A DNA stretch of 64,000 nucleotides from Chondrosia reniformis (lineage: Eukaryota > Porifera > Demospongiae > Chondrillida > Chondrillidae). Made by a program: the position numbers and the translations under genes. The stretch lies in assembly GCA_947172415.1 (NCBI GenBank), contig OX359202.1, forward strand, positions 3,632,001 to 3,696,000, given 5' to 3'. Every line of letters starts with the position of its first letter. The stretch's first letter is position 1. Below are positions 25,269 to 33,912 of this stretch, one piece after another. Under the pieces are notes generated by a model that did no database searches, was not told the origin of the DNA, and worked only from the letters and a program-made list of their open reading frames with translations.

Positions 25269-26745
25269 TTTGGGTTGATTCTCTTTGAACTTCCTTCACA
25301 CTGTCACTCTCCAACCCATCAGTGGATTTGTAAATTGAACTAATGCGGGTCACATTTACCTTGGTATTTGAAACAATGCTAGTACATGGCATACTACTGG
25401 TTATTTCTCCTTCTGAGTTACACTTTACTTGCAGAAGTCGTTTTTGCCTCCTCCATGCTTGCATTCTTAATCTTGCTTGCTCTTTTTCTCTCTCCAGTCT
25501 TAGAGTACTTTTTTGTTTAGATTCATTAATCAATCTTGTTTTCTTCCATTTGTTACTGCTGCTCAGTCTTGACTCCCGTTTTTTAGTCAATTCAGACTGC
25601 AACCTCTTCCTCTGATTTTTAGAGAGGGTGGCAAGTCTTGCAGCACGATCTTCATTGCTTTCTGTCTGCAACCTCTTACTCTGATTTTCACAGAGGGTGG
25701 CAAGTCTGGCAGCATGAGCTTCATTGCTTTCTGACTGCAACCTGTTACTCTGATTTTGAGAGAGGTTGGCAAGTCTGGCAGCACGATCTTCATTGCTTTC
25801 TGACTGCAACCTCTTACTCTGATTTTCACAGAGGGTGGCAAGTCTTTCAGCACGATCTTCATCAATTTCTGACTGCAGCCTCTTACTCTGATTTTCAGAG
25901 AGGGTGGCAAGTCTTGCAGCACGATCTTCATCAATTTCTGACTGCAGCCTCTTACTCTGATTTTCAGAGAGGGTGGCAAGTCTTGCAGCACGATCTTCAT
26001 TGCTTTCTGACTGCAACCTCTTACTCTGATTTTCAGAGAGGGTGCCAAGTCTTGTTGCACGATCTTCCTTGGTTTCTGAGTACAGCCGTTTCCTGTTATT
26101 TTCAGTGAGTGTAGCAAGCCTCACAGCACGTTGCTTCTCAGTCTCATATTGCAGCCGCAGTCTCTGGTTCTCAGACATTTTTAATAACCTTATACGGTGC
26201 TCTTCAACTGTTTCAGCATCTAGCCGCTTTCTCTGACATGCTGACAGCATGGCCAGTGTAGAACATTTCTTTGTTGCACTGTTCATGTATTCTTGACCTT
26301 CAATTCCAGTTTGATTCATAACTGGATTAACAGCTGATGTAGGCATTGTCGGTTCATCATGTATCTCACTCTGACGTGGGCCTGGGTTCAGTTCAACATC
26401 TCCACCCAGCAATAGCAGTATACTTAATGCACGAGCTAAGCGAAAGTTGCCCTTACAGTAGCGCCTTCTGCGTAGCAGGTGATGCAATGTACACCTGAAC
26501 CATTGCCTTCGTTGATGGATGCACATATTCTTGTGCAATACAAAAACCAAATGAAAATGCTTCATTGGAATGTCATGGTACTCCAAGCAATTAGTTGTTA
26601 AATGACCATGGCGAGGCTCATATGTTACTGACATAAGAATTGTGAAACCATCAAGGTTCATTTCGTTCAGGTCAGTGTACATTTTTATTTCATGGATCAT
26701 ACTGTAAGTAGAAGTACATATTTCAGATTGCCAAACACAAGACAA
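25210..26745 (-). CDS. Helentron N-terminal ORF with 2A motif and STPR-type repeats
   Basis: Open for 511 codons. The first codon of the frame here is TTG; the first ATG is residue 16, so the true start is uncertain and may lie further upstream or in another exon. Residues about 1-114 are basic and hydrophobic by turns and end ARALSILLLLGGDVELNPGP, with a 2A-like ribosome-skipping motif at 115-123. Residues about 160-420 hold ten or eleven tandem 23-residue units of the form RLATL-ENQSKRLQSE-EDRAA, matching the length and Arg-rich pattern of STPR repeats, which bind DNA in silk-gland factor FMBP-1. A basic tail RLRMQAWRRQKRLLQ follows. It sits directly upstream of the Cys-rich/DUF6570 region and very likely formed the N-terminus of the Rep-helicase protein. 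Confidence 0.7.
   Translation of the reverse strand: MSCVWQSEICTSTYSMIHEIKMYTDLNEMNLDGFTILMSVTYEPRHGHLTTNCLEYHDIPMKHFHLVFVLHKNMCIHQRRQWFRCTLHHLLRRRRYCKGNFRLARALSILLLLGGDVELNPGPRQSEIHDEPTMPTSAVNPVMNQTGIEGQEYMNSATKKCSTLAMLSACQRKRLDAETVEEHRIRLLKMSENQRLRLQYETEKQRAVRLATLTENNRKRLYSETKEDRATRLGTLSENQSKRLQSESNEDRAARLATLSENQSKRLQSEIDEDRAARLATLSENQSKRLQSEIDEDRAERLATLCENQSKRLQSESNEDRAARLANLSQNQSNRLQSESNEAHAARLATLCENQSKRLQTESNEDRAARLATLSKNQRKRLQSELTKKRESRLSSSNKWKKTRLINESKQKSTLRLEREKEQARLRMQAWRRQKRLLQVKCNSEGEITSSMPCTSIVSNTKVNVTRISSIYKSTDGLESDSVKEVQRESTQSDDSVMDDTAKEKSYQPKV
25480..26265 (-). repeat. 69-bp tandem repeat encoding 23-residue units
   Basis: About ten units of 69 bp, strongest at 25,600-26,110, so near-identical that all three minus frames and one plus frame stay open across it. 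Third-position changes and SN/ID swaps distinguish units; two central units are nearly identical, a sign of recent unit exchange. Confidence 0.85.
26377..26403 (-). other. 2A-like ribosome-skipping motif
   Basis: Encodes GDVELNPGP, an exact match to the D-V/I-E-x-N-P-G-P consensus, preceded by ILLLL. Known 2A peptides stop bond formation between the last G and P. If active here, about 122 residues would be released from the STPR-Rep part. The hydrophobic lead resembles 2A sequences in animal non-LTR elements and sponge/echinoderm proteins. Confidence 0.75.
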
Positions 26746-26769
26746 TCCATTCCAGATACAGTGTGAGTG

Positions 26770-27045
26770 ACCCCAGTATGAGGGTGCAGGACCCCGGCAG
26801 CAGGGTCCAGGACCCCAGTCACAGGGTGAGTAACCCCAGCCACAGGGTAATTAACCCCAGCCACAGGGTAAGCAACCCCAGCCACAGTGTTATTGACCCC
26901 AGCCACACGGCAATTGACCCCAGCCACAGGGTGAGCAACCCCAGCCACAGGGTAATTGACCCCAGCCACAGGGTAATTGACCCCAGCCACAGGGTGAGCA
27001 ACCCCAGCCACAGGGTAATCGACCCCAGCCACAGGGTGATTTACT
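26770..27045. repeat. 21-bp minisatellite
   Basis: About 13 units built on GACCCCAGCCACAGGGTAA. Being a multiple of three and stop-free it stays open in several frames: a seven-residue VAGVNYP repeat on the minus strand (26,697-27,032) and others. It lies just upstream of the repeat ORF in a different frame, so it is more likely a leader repeat than coding. Confidence 0.8.
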
Positions 27046-28239
27046 TTGACTCCAGAAACAGAGCCAAGAAATGACAGAATGAGTGTAATTATGTTTGTAG
27101 ATAGTGCCTATCATGACAGTCTGTTCATGTGAGATGTATGGAAATGGAGTGGTGTCAGAGTGCATACATACCATGTGTTGTTCATATTTCAGACATCTAT
27201 AGCCTGGAATAAAGAATAGAAAGGCAACTAATATATATACAAAAGAAAACCCAGTCACACAGCATAGAACAACTTACCGTAAAGATACAGTTGTATGCAT
27301 GTGAAAAAATTATTGAGATTTTTAAAAATTTGGCCTCTAATCACATTAGCCCTTTTTATATGCATTCGATCTTGTCTATCAAGATTAGTGCCACCCCTTC
27401 AGCAGCTAGCTGCCCCACCCACCACCTCTAGACAACTGCCCCACCCACAGTCTTCTAGAATCACATGAAGGCACAATTCTGAACTAATATTAACTATTAT
27501 ATAGTAAACAGAAGTGATGATTTTGACATACTCAAAATTGGCCACTTCAACATTATTGCCGCTGTCGCTGATTTTTCCACAAACACTTTCAGTATCAACG
27601 CTTGAAGAAGTAATTTGTTGCTTGAAGTTAGTGTTGTCGATTTTTATAAATACAGCAATTAAATAGTGCGATAGAACTTCGTGCGCCCAGTTATTGCCTC
27701 GCATAATTATAGATAAAACTCACACATACAATATTGTCACTTTACAGTATCAATGAAGGCTAAGTTGGCTTGTGTTCTGTGCAGTATTTCTTACGGTTTT
27801 TTCCATATTCACTGTTCTGGGATGATTCCTTCTGCATAGGGTAAAAAGGATGTAGTATTAATGTTGGAAAGGTATATATATATAGTGAAATAAAGAATGT
27901 CATTAACTACATTCCAATTGCTAAATATGGGAGGTGTCCGTAAGTTTTCCAAAGGCAATTAAGTATTGCATAATAAAGACACTCAAAGTTTGCTGGACAA
28001 TTTACCCATCTGAAGCGTTTTTCTTTACTGTATTAAAAGAATAGCCTATTTTACTTCTCTTCTATTAAGTAGTGGAGTCAGTTTAGTACATGACAATGTT
28101 ATTAGGGATATGCTGTATTCATTAAAGAACTTAGCGGTGCTACTACTACAGATACATAAACGATTTACGCAATTCTTTGTATATAATGGCAAGTTCCTGT
28201 CTTTTCTCCATTCTATACCTATATTACCTAACAAGGTAG
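27046..28239. other. Helentron 5' flank and cargo, no identified gene
   Basis: Non-repetitive sequence upstream of the minisatellite. A minus-strand frame of 101 codons (27,399-27,704) begins MRGNNWAHEVLSHYLIAVF; I do not recognise it. It could be a 5' exon of the transposon gene. GCCCCACCCACCACCTCTAGACAACTGCCCCACCC contains a short local duplication near 27,405-27,440. Nothing else is supported. Confidence 0.4.
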
Positions 28240-28341
28240 CCTTTCGATCGACAGCTTGAGAAGCTTGGCGTCATTGCTGATGCTATAGAGCTTATTCTAT
28301 ACAACCGGAAGCGTTACCACCTCGATCGCTCTATATCATAG
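28240..28341 (+). pseudogene. Exon-like fragment, unidentified protein
   Basis: After AACAAGGTAG (an AG acceptor) there is an open, protein-like reading PFDRQLEKLGVIADAIELIL then YNRKRYHLDRS, ending at a stop created by the CATAGATTATC repeat that begins at 28,337. I do not recognise the family. Its amphipathic, Leu/Ile-rich pattern differs from random AT-rich reading. Read as a captured host exon fragment inside the Helentron; chance is possible at this length. Confidence 0.35.
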
Positions 28342-28818
28342 ATTATCTATAGGAATTGGACTTGAATCTGCTCCCCTTATCGTACCATGACCTTAATACT
28401 TGGGCTAATTGCCGAACGAATTGGTAACGTTCAAAGTGATATACGAGAATCATATGAAATCCTTTATTGTATCCCTCTTCAAAGGCTATTCGACGTATCA
28501 AGTCATTTATAAAAACGTTTTATCTCATCATACATCCCGGAAACACTGTACCCAAAAACGGAATTTCAACAAACATGGTGACAGCCGTGCGTAGGCGGAT
28601 ACCAATCCAAAGTCTTTGTTCTTTTCCTAAGTAGAAGTCGTCCTAAGTAGAAGTCGGATTTAAGTATTAATTTAAGATGAATCTTAGCAGTTTAAGAAAG
28701 TAGGAGGAAAAGGAAGGGAATCTGTATGAAGAAATACAACTCTTTCAAATGGATAGATGTGCAGCTGAAACTTGGTGTCAGCATTCACAGACCGACAGCT
28801 AAGTGTACATTTCTGTAG

Positions 28819-28907
28819 GTTCAGATGATGGTACTGTAAGGTTGTGGGAGGTGGACACTGGTTATTGTTCATCCCTAAATCCTATCCAAAGAGTTTCACA
28901 CAAAGGG
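28819..28907 (+). pseudogene. Captured WD40-repeat exon fragment
   Basis: Preceded by GTACATTTCTGTAG (pyrimidine tract and AG acceptor) and followed by GTAAGATTTT (consensus-like donor), the 89-base segment reads GSDDGTVRLWEVDTGYCSSL and on to a Gly at the donor. G-S-D-D-G-T-V-R-L-W-E-V is the core of a WD40 blade (strands b-c with the WD-type dipeptide as WE). Flanking sequence has no further blades, so this is a single exon cut from a beta-propeller gene. It lies on the strand opposite the Rep/helicase gene. Parent gene not identifiable; ribosome-biogenesis and many other WD proteins share this core. Confidence 0.65.
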
Positions 28908-29007
28908 GTAAGATTTTCTTTTCATTCACGTAGCTATAAAACTTTGGTCCCAGCCGTCTTTAGCATAGCAAGGGAACGTCACCAAAGGAATTATGCCTAT
29001 ATTAAAC

Positions 29008-29055
29008 CATAGATTATCTATACTACGTAACGCTACGTAGTATACATAATCTATG
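29008..29055. repeat. 22-bp inverted repeat hairpin
   Basis: Arms 29,008-29,029 and 29,034-29,055, 21 of 22 bases paired, loop ACGC. The arm CATAGATTAT...ACTACGTA also occurs partly at 28,337. It may be an element end pair or a solo remnant. Confidence 0.75.
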
Positions 29056-29478
29056 ATTAAATGTCACTGTCTCATCCTTACAGTACCATCATCTTTATCA
29101 AAATCATTGTAATATTTGCCCTTGTTTATTGATAACATAATTTGAAAAAGTATATTAAACGTTATAGTAAAGGTATTACTACGCCTAGATGTAATTTGTC
29201 TTAAACAAAGACAAAATGATTACGTACGGTGCCGGACATAATTATGGATATCATATAATATGGCTAAAAATCAAAAGAAGGCCTTTAGAGCGCAAAAGAC
29301 TAATGTATTCATTTGGCAGGCGCCGTTGGTGTCTTTGCCGTACGCTTCTTATTACTGATTAGCATGATTATTAATAGATGGTACAAACATTACAGTGTTT
29401 ATTATAAACAGTTTATAAACAAATACTGTCATGTTTGTAAACACGGGAATCTAATTTAAGTTAGAAGTAAACTTACAG
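29056..29478. other. Cargo, no identified feature
   Basis: AT-rich non-repetitive sequence inside the Helentron. Only a 19-base inverted copy of the WD40 codons at 29,076-29,094 stands out. No gene seen. Confidence 0.5.
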
Positions 29479-30003
29479 CCTAAATGTACTGTAAGACTTT
29501 AGTAGAGGGAAGTCATGAGCTGTAAGACTATAAGACTCACAGAAAAGTGTATATTTGGAGGCACCGTAACTTTAGACCAATGTAGAATGCCTCTGCTAAG
29601 CTACACTCGTACAACTTTAGACACACTTAGAACCCCTCTGCTAAGCTACACTCTGACAACTTTAGACAGACTTAGAACGCCTCTGTCAAGTTACACTCGA
29701 ACAATTTCAGACACGCTTAGAACCCCTCTGCTAAGCCATACACTCGAACAACCGTTTAGATAGACTTAGAATGCCTCTGTCAAGTTACACTCGAACAACT
29801 TTAGACAAATGTAGAACCCCTCTGCTAAGCTACACACGAACAACTTTAGACAGACTTAGAACGCCTCTGCTAAGCTACACTCGAACAACTTTAGACAAAT
29901 GTAGAACCCCTCTGCCTAAATGTACTGTAAGACTTTAGTAGAGGGAAGTCATGAGCCGTAAGACTATCGGACTAAAAGAAAAGTCTGTATTTGGAGGCAC
30001 CGT
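29479..30003 (+). repeat. 45-bp repeat array 1 bracketed by 89-bp direct repeats
   Basis: Array of seven to eight 45-bp units at 29,568-29,914, each containing AGAACSCCTCTGCTAAGCTA and AACTTTAGACA. It is bracketed by 89-bp direct repeats at 29,479-29,567 and 29,915-30,003 that begin CCTAAATGTACTGTAAG and end GGAGGCACCGT, the same length with a handful of mismatches. The unit length keeps a 15-codon frame open, so an 82-codon frame (29,515-29,763) is a by-product. The bracket suggests duplication of one boundary segment with the array between. Confidence 0.8.
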
Positions 30004-30136
30004 GAAATCCCTTTGCTATATTTCAAATAAAATTTTGATATGGCTTCCATCTTCGAATACTTGTAAACGAAATGCCCAACGCTTAGGCCAACTTTGGCAT
30101 ACTATTCTAAGCTTTAATTAGCTTTCTCTTCACTAG

Positions 30137-30302
30137 CGTCACTGATGAAAATGGCACTGATGAAAACCAAAGTAAAGCCTGCGTACAAGGTTTTAAAGTC
30201 TTATGGACTTCAAACGACGAATTGGAACCGGTGAAACGTACGCTTAATGCCTTAAAACTGAAATATGAGCAAGTAGCTCGAGTATGGGGCTGCCTCCTAT
30301 AA
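30137..30302 (+). pseudogene. Exon-like fragment, possible terminal exon
   Basis: Follows TTAATTAGCTTTCTCTTCACTAG, a strong pyrimidine tract with AG acceptor. The frame then runs 54 codons to TAA: DENGTDENQSKACVQGFKVL, then WTSNDELEPVKRTLNALKLK and YEQVARVWGCLL. The composition is protein-like with an acidic start and amphipathic end; family not recognised. There is no ATG near its start, as expected of a downstream exon. Probably host sequence captured by the Helentron, or a decayed gene piece. Confidence 0.4.
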
Positions 30303-30551
30303 CTTGATTTGATAATGTGTTTCCCTCACTCTACAGTTTAGCACCCTACGTCTTTGTGTTCACCGATTCTTGACAAGGAGTAGTGTAAATATTAATCTTT
30401 ATATGGATTGTACACTACTGTTTGTTTAGAGATGGCGATCGTCTTTACATAATTATAAGTTAATGTATAAGCAGCGCGTATATAATATAGGAGGTCTACT
30501 ACTTATACATAAAAGCGTTATTGCTTAGTAAAAGATAATCAATATACTCAC

Positions 30552-30644
30552 TAGAGATGATGTTTGGCGTTCACGAAGGGAGTCATAGATAGCTGTAGCA
30601 TTGAAAAACGCTGTTATAAGCAAAAGCCACTTTTCCAAGTTCAT
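30552..30644 (-). pseudogene. Possible signal-peptide first exon
   Basis: From an ATG at 30,644 the minus strand reads MNLEKWLLLITAFFNATAIY then DSLRERQTSSL and meets GTGAGTATATT, a consensus splice donor, in phase 0. The N-terminus has the charge-then-hydrophobic pattern of a signal peptide. Function unknown; 31 codons is short and chance cannot be excluded. Confidence 0.3.
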
Positions 30645-31374
30645 CGTTGTAGCGTAGGTTGTTATAGCGATATCGATAATATTGTTACCGCCAAATGCTC
30701 GCTTCAAACGCCAAATTTCAGCCGTTATAGCGAACTTGGGCTGTTGGACAAGATTCCAGCTGTGCGATAAAAATTTCAGACGCTTGCGAACACGAGCATG
30801 GATACGATGGAAGTAATGAGTTTCATTTCTTGCATGATATACCAGACGATATACCTCTAAATAAAGAATGGCGGACTCACTCCGCCCTGTTTTAGCGACA
30901 CGTAAACCATACCACCAGTAGGCGTACGTAAACTAAACAAAATAAACTTGATAACAATGCAAGTGATTATCAAGTTTATTTTATTAATTGGTAAGAATTT
31001 TAACGAAAGGAAGTGTATAACATGTGCATACGAATTTATTGAAGAATACAGTGTAACCCCTTATACGGGACCCTCTGAAATGCGGACATTGCGATTATGC
31101 GGACACAAATATAAGGTCCCGATTGTTGCCCGTAGACGTACGTATTTAACTAACGTCTGATTTATAGACACCTCAATATTCCATAATACGGACATATATT
31201 CTTGAACCGCGTATATCATTGCAATAGGAATTTGTCCATATACCCTAGCTGTAGGTAAGCCTGTAACCAGTTGAGAGATACTGTAGTTTCTATAGTATTG
31301 GTATACTGTTATGGTTATGTAAATATCGTTTAGATCCCATTTTCTATTTAAATATATTATAGTACGATGCACTC
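30645..31374. other. Cargo with a single pogo-like terminus
   Basis: At 31,051, after TA, CAGTGTAACCCCTTATACGG begins, followed by TGCGGACATTGCGATTATGCGGACAC. CAGTG-A-CCCC with TTATA-CGG is the pattern of Tigger/pogo terminal repeats. I do not find the matching inverted end, so this may be a one-ended remnant. The rest is AT-rich with no supported gene. Confidence 0.4.
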
Positions 31375-31797
31375 TTGCTTGAAGAACACATAAACCCACC
31401 CCCCAACCAAACATTAACCCCACCACCCCCACCACTTCACTACCCCCACCCAACCCTTCTCCCATCCCACCCAACAATCCTCCACCTCCACCCAACATTA
31501 CTCCCACTAACTTGCCCCCACCCCTTCCAAGCACTACACCCACTACCTCCACCATCCCACCCTCTCAGCCAGTTCCCCGCCCTCAAACACAAAAGAAGGC
31601 AGGCAAGAAAGGGTGGACATGTAACACATAAGATGTGTCTTAACCAGTTTTTTGGATATGTTATTATAATCTCTTTTCCATGTGTAGATGCAGGTTCTAC
31701 AACTTTGGCTTCAGGGGAGGTGCAAAAGATGCAACTCCCCCAAAAGCAATGTGGGTAGACCGGGGAAGGGTTCAATGGTAAACAACATGCCCTTGAA
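31375..31797 (+). other. C-rich tract with Pro-rich frame
   Basis: About 200 bases of CCACCCCC/ACCC-rich sequence (31,388-31,570), G-rich on the other strand and able in principle to form quadruplexes. The plus frame 31,375-31,758 is Pro/Leu/Thr-rich then basic (KHKRRQARKGG). A 68-base GT...AG interval (31,621-31,688) could be a small intron leading to a frame with RCKRCNSPKSNVGRPGKG. Weak evidence; low complexity alone can explain the open frame. Confidence 0.3.
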
Positions 31798-31861
31798 TGT
31801 ATAATATATATAATATATTGGCATATATCTACACCTCAATGTATGTACATGCATGGGCACT

Positions 31862-31862
<1 letters not shown>

Positions 31863-31930
<68 letters not shown>
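31863..31930 (+). repeat. (TAA)n microsatellite
   Basis: About 22 uninterrupted TAA units. The open frame of Asn on one strand and Leu on the other is an artefact. Confidence 0.97.
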
Positions 31931-32264
31931 TATGCAAAATAAAAACATTAATGATTTTTTCTTTTTTTCCTTTAGACGTTCCATTCAATAAATGTTTCTG
32001 GGAACATTTTCTTTCAGTAGGACTATAAACACATATATGCACTCTTTATGTTATTTATTATTCATTAATTAACCTGATTCGGGAAAATAAAAGATAATTA
32101 ATTTAATTAATTAAGACGATTAACCAATATTAATTTTAAGGTTGTTTAATGTCTAATCAACTCTCTTTCACGAGCATGAGATCAAATCCATTGCAGGACT
32201 TTTTATGTCACACGCAATTAAAAAAGGGTTGAGTAAAGACGATGATCAAGTACAAGTTACAGTT
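31931..32264. other. Cargo, no identified feature
   Basis: AT-rich sequence between the microsatellite and the second 45-bp array, including a TTAATTAATTTAATTAATTAA run at about 32,094-32,118. No gene seen. Confidence 0.5.
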
Positions 32265-33560
32265 GTAGTGCTAAAATTACAGACAACATTAGACACAGGT
32301 AGAACGCCTCTGCTTAGCTACACTTGTACAACCTTAGACACACATAGAACACTTCTGTCAAGCTACACTCATACAACTTAGATAGAATTAAAACTCCTCA
32401 GGAAAGTTAGCTACACTCACAACCTTTAGACACACTTAGAACTCCTCTGCTAAGCTACACTAGAACAACTTTAGACAGACTTAGAACGCCTCTGTCAAAT
32501 TACACTCGAACAACTTTAGACAGACTTAGAATGCCTCTGCTAAGATACACTCGAACAACTTTAGACAGACTTAGAACGCCTCTGTCAAGTCACACTCGAA
32601 CAACTTCAGACACACGTAGAACCCCTCTGCTAAGCTACACTCGTACCACTTTAGACACGCTTAGAAGCCCTCTGATAAGCTATACACTCGAACAACTTTA
32701 GACAGACTTAGAACGCCTCTGCTAAGCTACATTTGTACAAATTAAGACATGCGTATGTAGAACGCCTCTGCTAAGCTACATTTGTACAACTTTAGACACG
32801 TAGAACCCCTCTGCTAAGCTACACTCGTACCACTTTAGACACGCTTAGAACCCCTCTGCTAAGCTATACACTCGAACAACTTTAGACAGACTTAGAACGC
32901 CTCTGCTAAGCTACATTTGAACAAACTAAGACATACGTACGTAGAACGCCTCTGTCAAGTTACACTCGAACAACTTTAGACACACGTAGAACCCCTCTGC
33001 TAAGCCATACACTCGAACAACCGTTCAGATAGACTTGAACGCCTCTGCTAAGCTACACTCGAACAACTTCAGACACGCTTAGAACCCCTCTGCTAAGCCA
33101 TACACTCGAACAACCGTTTAGATAGACTTGAACGCCTCTGCTAAGCTACACTCGAACAACTTTAGACACACTTAGAACCCCTCTGCTAAGCTATACACTC
33201 GAACAACTTCATAGATACACTAAGAACGCCTCTTTCAAGCTACACGTATACAACTCTAGACACACGTACGTAGAACGCCTCTGCTAAGTACAACTTTAGA
33301 CACACGTAGAACGCCTCTGCTAAGCTACACTTGTATAAACTTAGACACACGAAGAACACTTCTGTCAAACTACACCCATACAACTTTAGATACACTTAGA
33401 ACGCCTCTGTCAGGCTTTACTAAGCTATACTAGTACAACTGTAAACACATGTAGAACGCCTGTGCTAAGCTACACTCGTACAACTTTCAGACATACGTGG
33501 AATAGCTCTACCAAGCTGTATTCAATCAAATTTAGACACACATAGAACGTCTTTCTTCAA
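32265..33560 (+). repeat. 45-bp repeat array 2
   Basis: About 28 units of the same 45-bp repeat as at 29,568-29,914 (AGAACGCCTCTGCTAAGCTA, ACTCGAACAACTTTAGACA). Units fall into sub-types that alternate (CGCCTCTG versus CCCCTCTG; GCTACACT versus GCCATACACT), which gives local higher-order pairs near 32,640-33,180. Units at both edges are more diverged, as expected of an array evolving by unequal exchange. No CRISPR: there are no unique spacers and the repeat is contiguous. Confidence 0.88.
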
Positions 33561-33742
33561 AATGTTTACAAAATCAGTCCTACGGGCTGTACAGGTAGAA
33601 TTACAATAACAACTTAGCACTGACAGAGGTTACACAGATCGTAGACATTAGAACGTCTTTTTAGACAGACATAGGCCTAGTATTACAGTATTTACTTAAA
33701 TCAAAAAACGATTCATAGATTTTGACCAAACTTACTTGTCTT
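33561..33742. other. Cargo between array 2 and the internal direct repeat
   Basis: Unique AT-rich sequence ending CTTACTTGTCTT, whose ACTTG matches the last bases of the Helentron terminus at 37,891-37,895. No gene seen. Confidence 0.5.
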
Positions 33743-33912
33743 TTTTTCATTACGCTTCTAATTGAAAGTACTTGGAGACTTGGTTGGACTTCAATATGGC
33801 TATCTACTGGTATTCCAAACGATTTTGGAAGCTTAAGTGTCCTGAACATGATAGAAAAGCTTCAGCTTCATGAAGGCCACCATTTGCGAAAACGATGTAT
33901 TGACGTATAAAT
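33743..33912. repeat. 170-bp direct repeat, left copy
   Basis: Begins TTTTTCATTACGCTTC and ends GACGTATAAAT. The partner at 37,896-38,065 has the same length with only about two mismatches. It is part of the Helentron 5' region (shared with N1 elements in reverse complement). The pair exactly brackets the internal inverted Helentron copy. Confidence 0.88.

Larger units (their letters stand above)
28337..29055. mobile_element. Possible MITE with CATAGATTAT ends
   Basis: CATAGATTATCTATA at 28,337-28,351 and its inverse TATACATAATCTATG at 29,041-29,055 (one mismatch) could be the terminal repeats of a 719-bp element. A second direct copy of the left end at 29,008-29,029 pairs with the right end to form a 22-bp hairpin with a four-base loop. 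The WD40-like exon would then lie inside. No clear target duplication, so the borders are tentative. Confidence 0.35.

Noticed and set aside
25587-26117. Alternative proteins in other frames of the 69-bp repeat
   Set aside because: Shadows of the STPR-type frame, which alone continues into flanking coding sequence.
26697-27032. Heptapeptide-repeat protein (VAGVNYP units)
   Set aside because: A 21-bp repeat without stops is open in several frames on both strands; nothing singles out this frame.
31843-32028. Poly-Asn or poly-Leu protein
   Set aside because: Product of the (TAA)n microsatellite.
32265-33560. CRISPR-like array
   Set aside because: Contiguous 45-bp tandem repeat with no unique spacers, in eukaryotic DNA.
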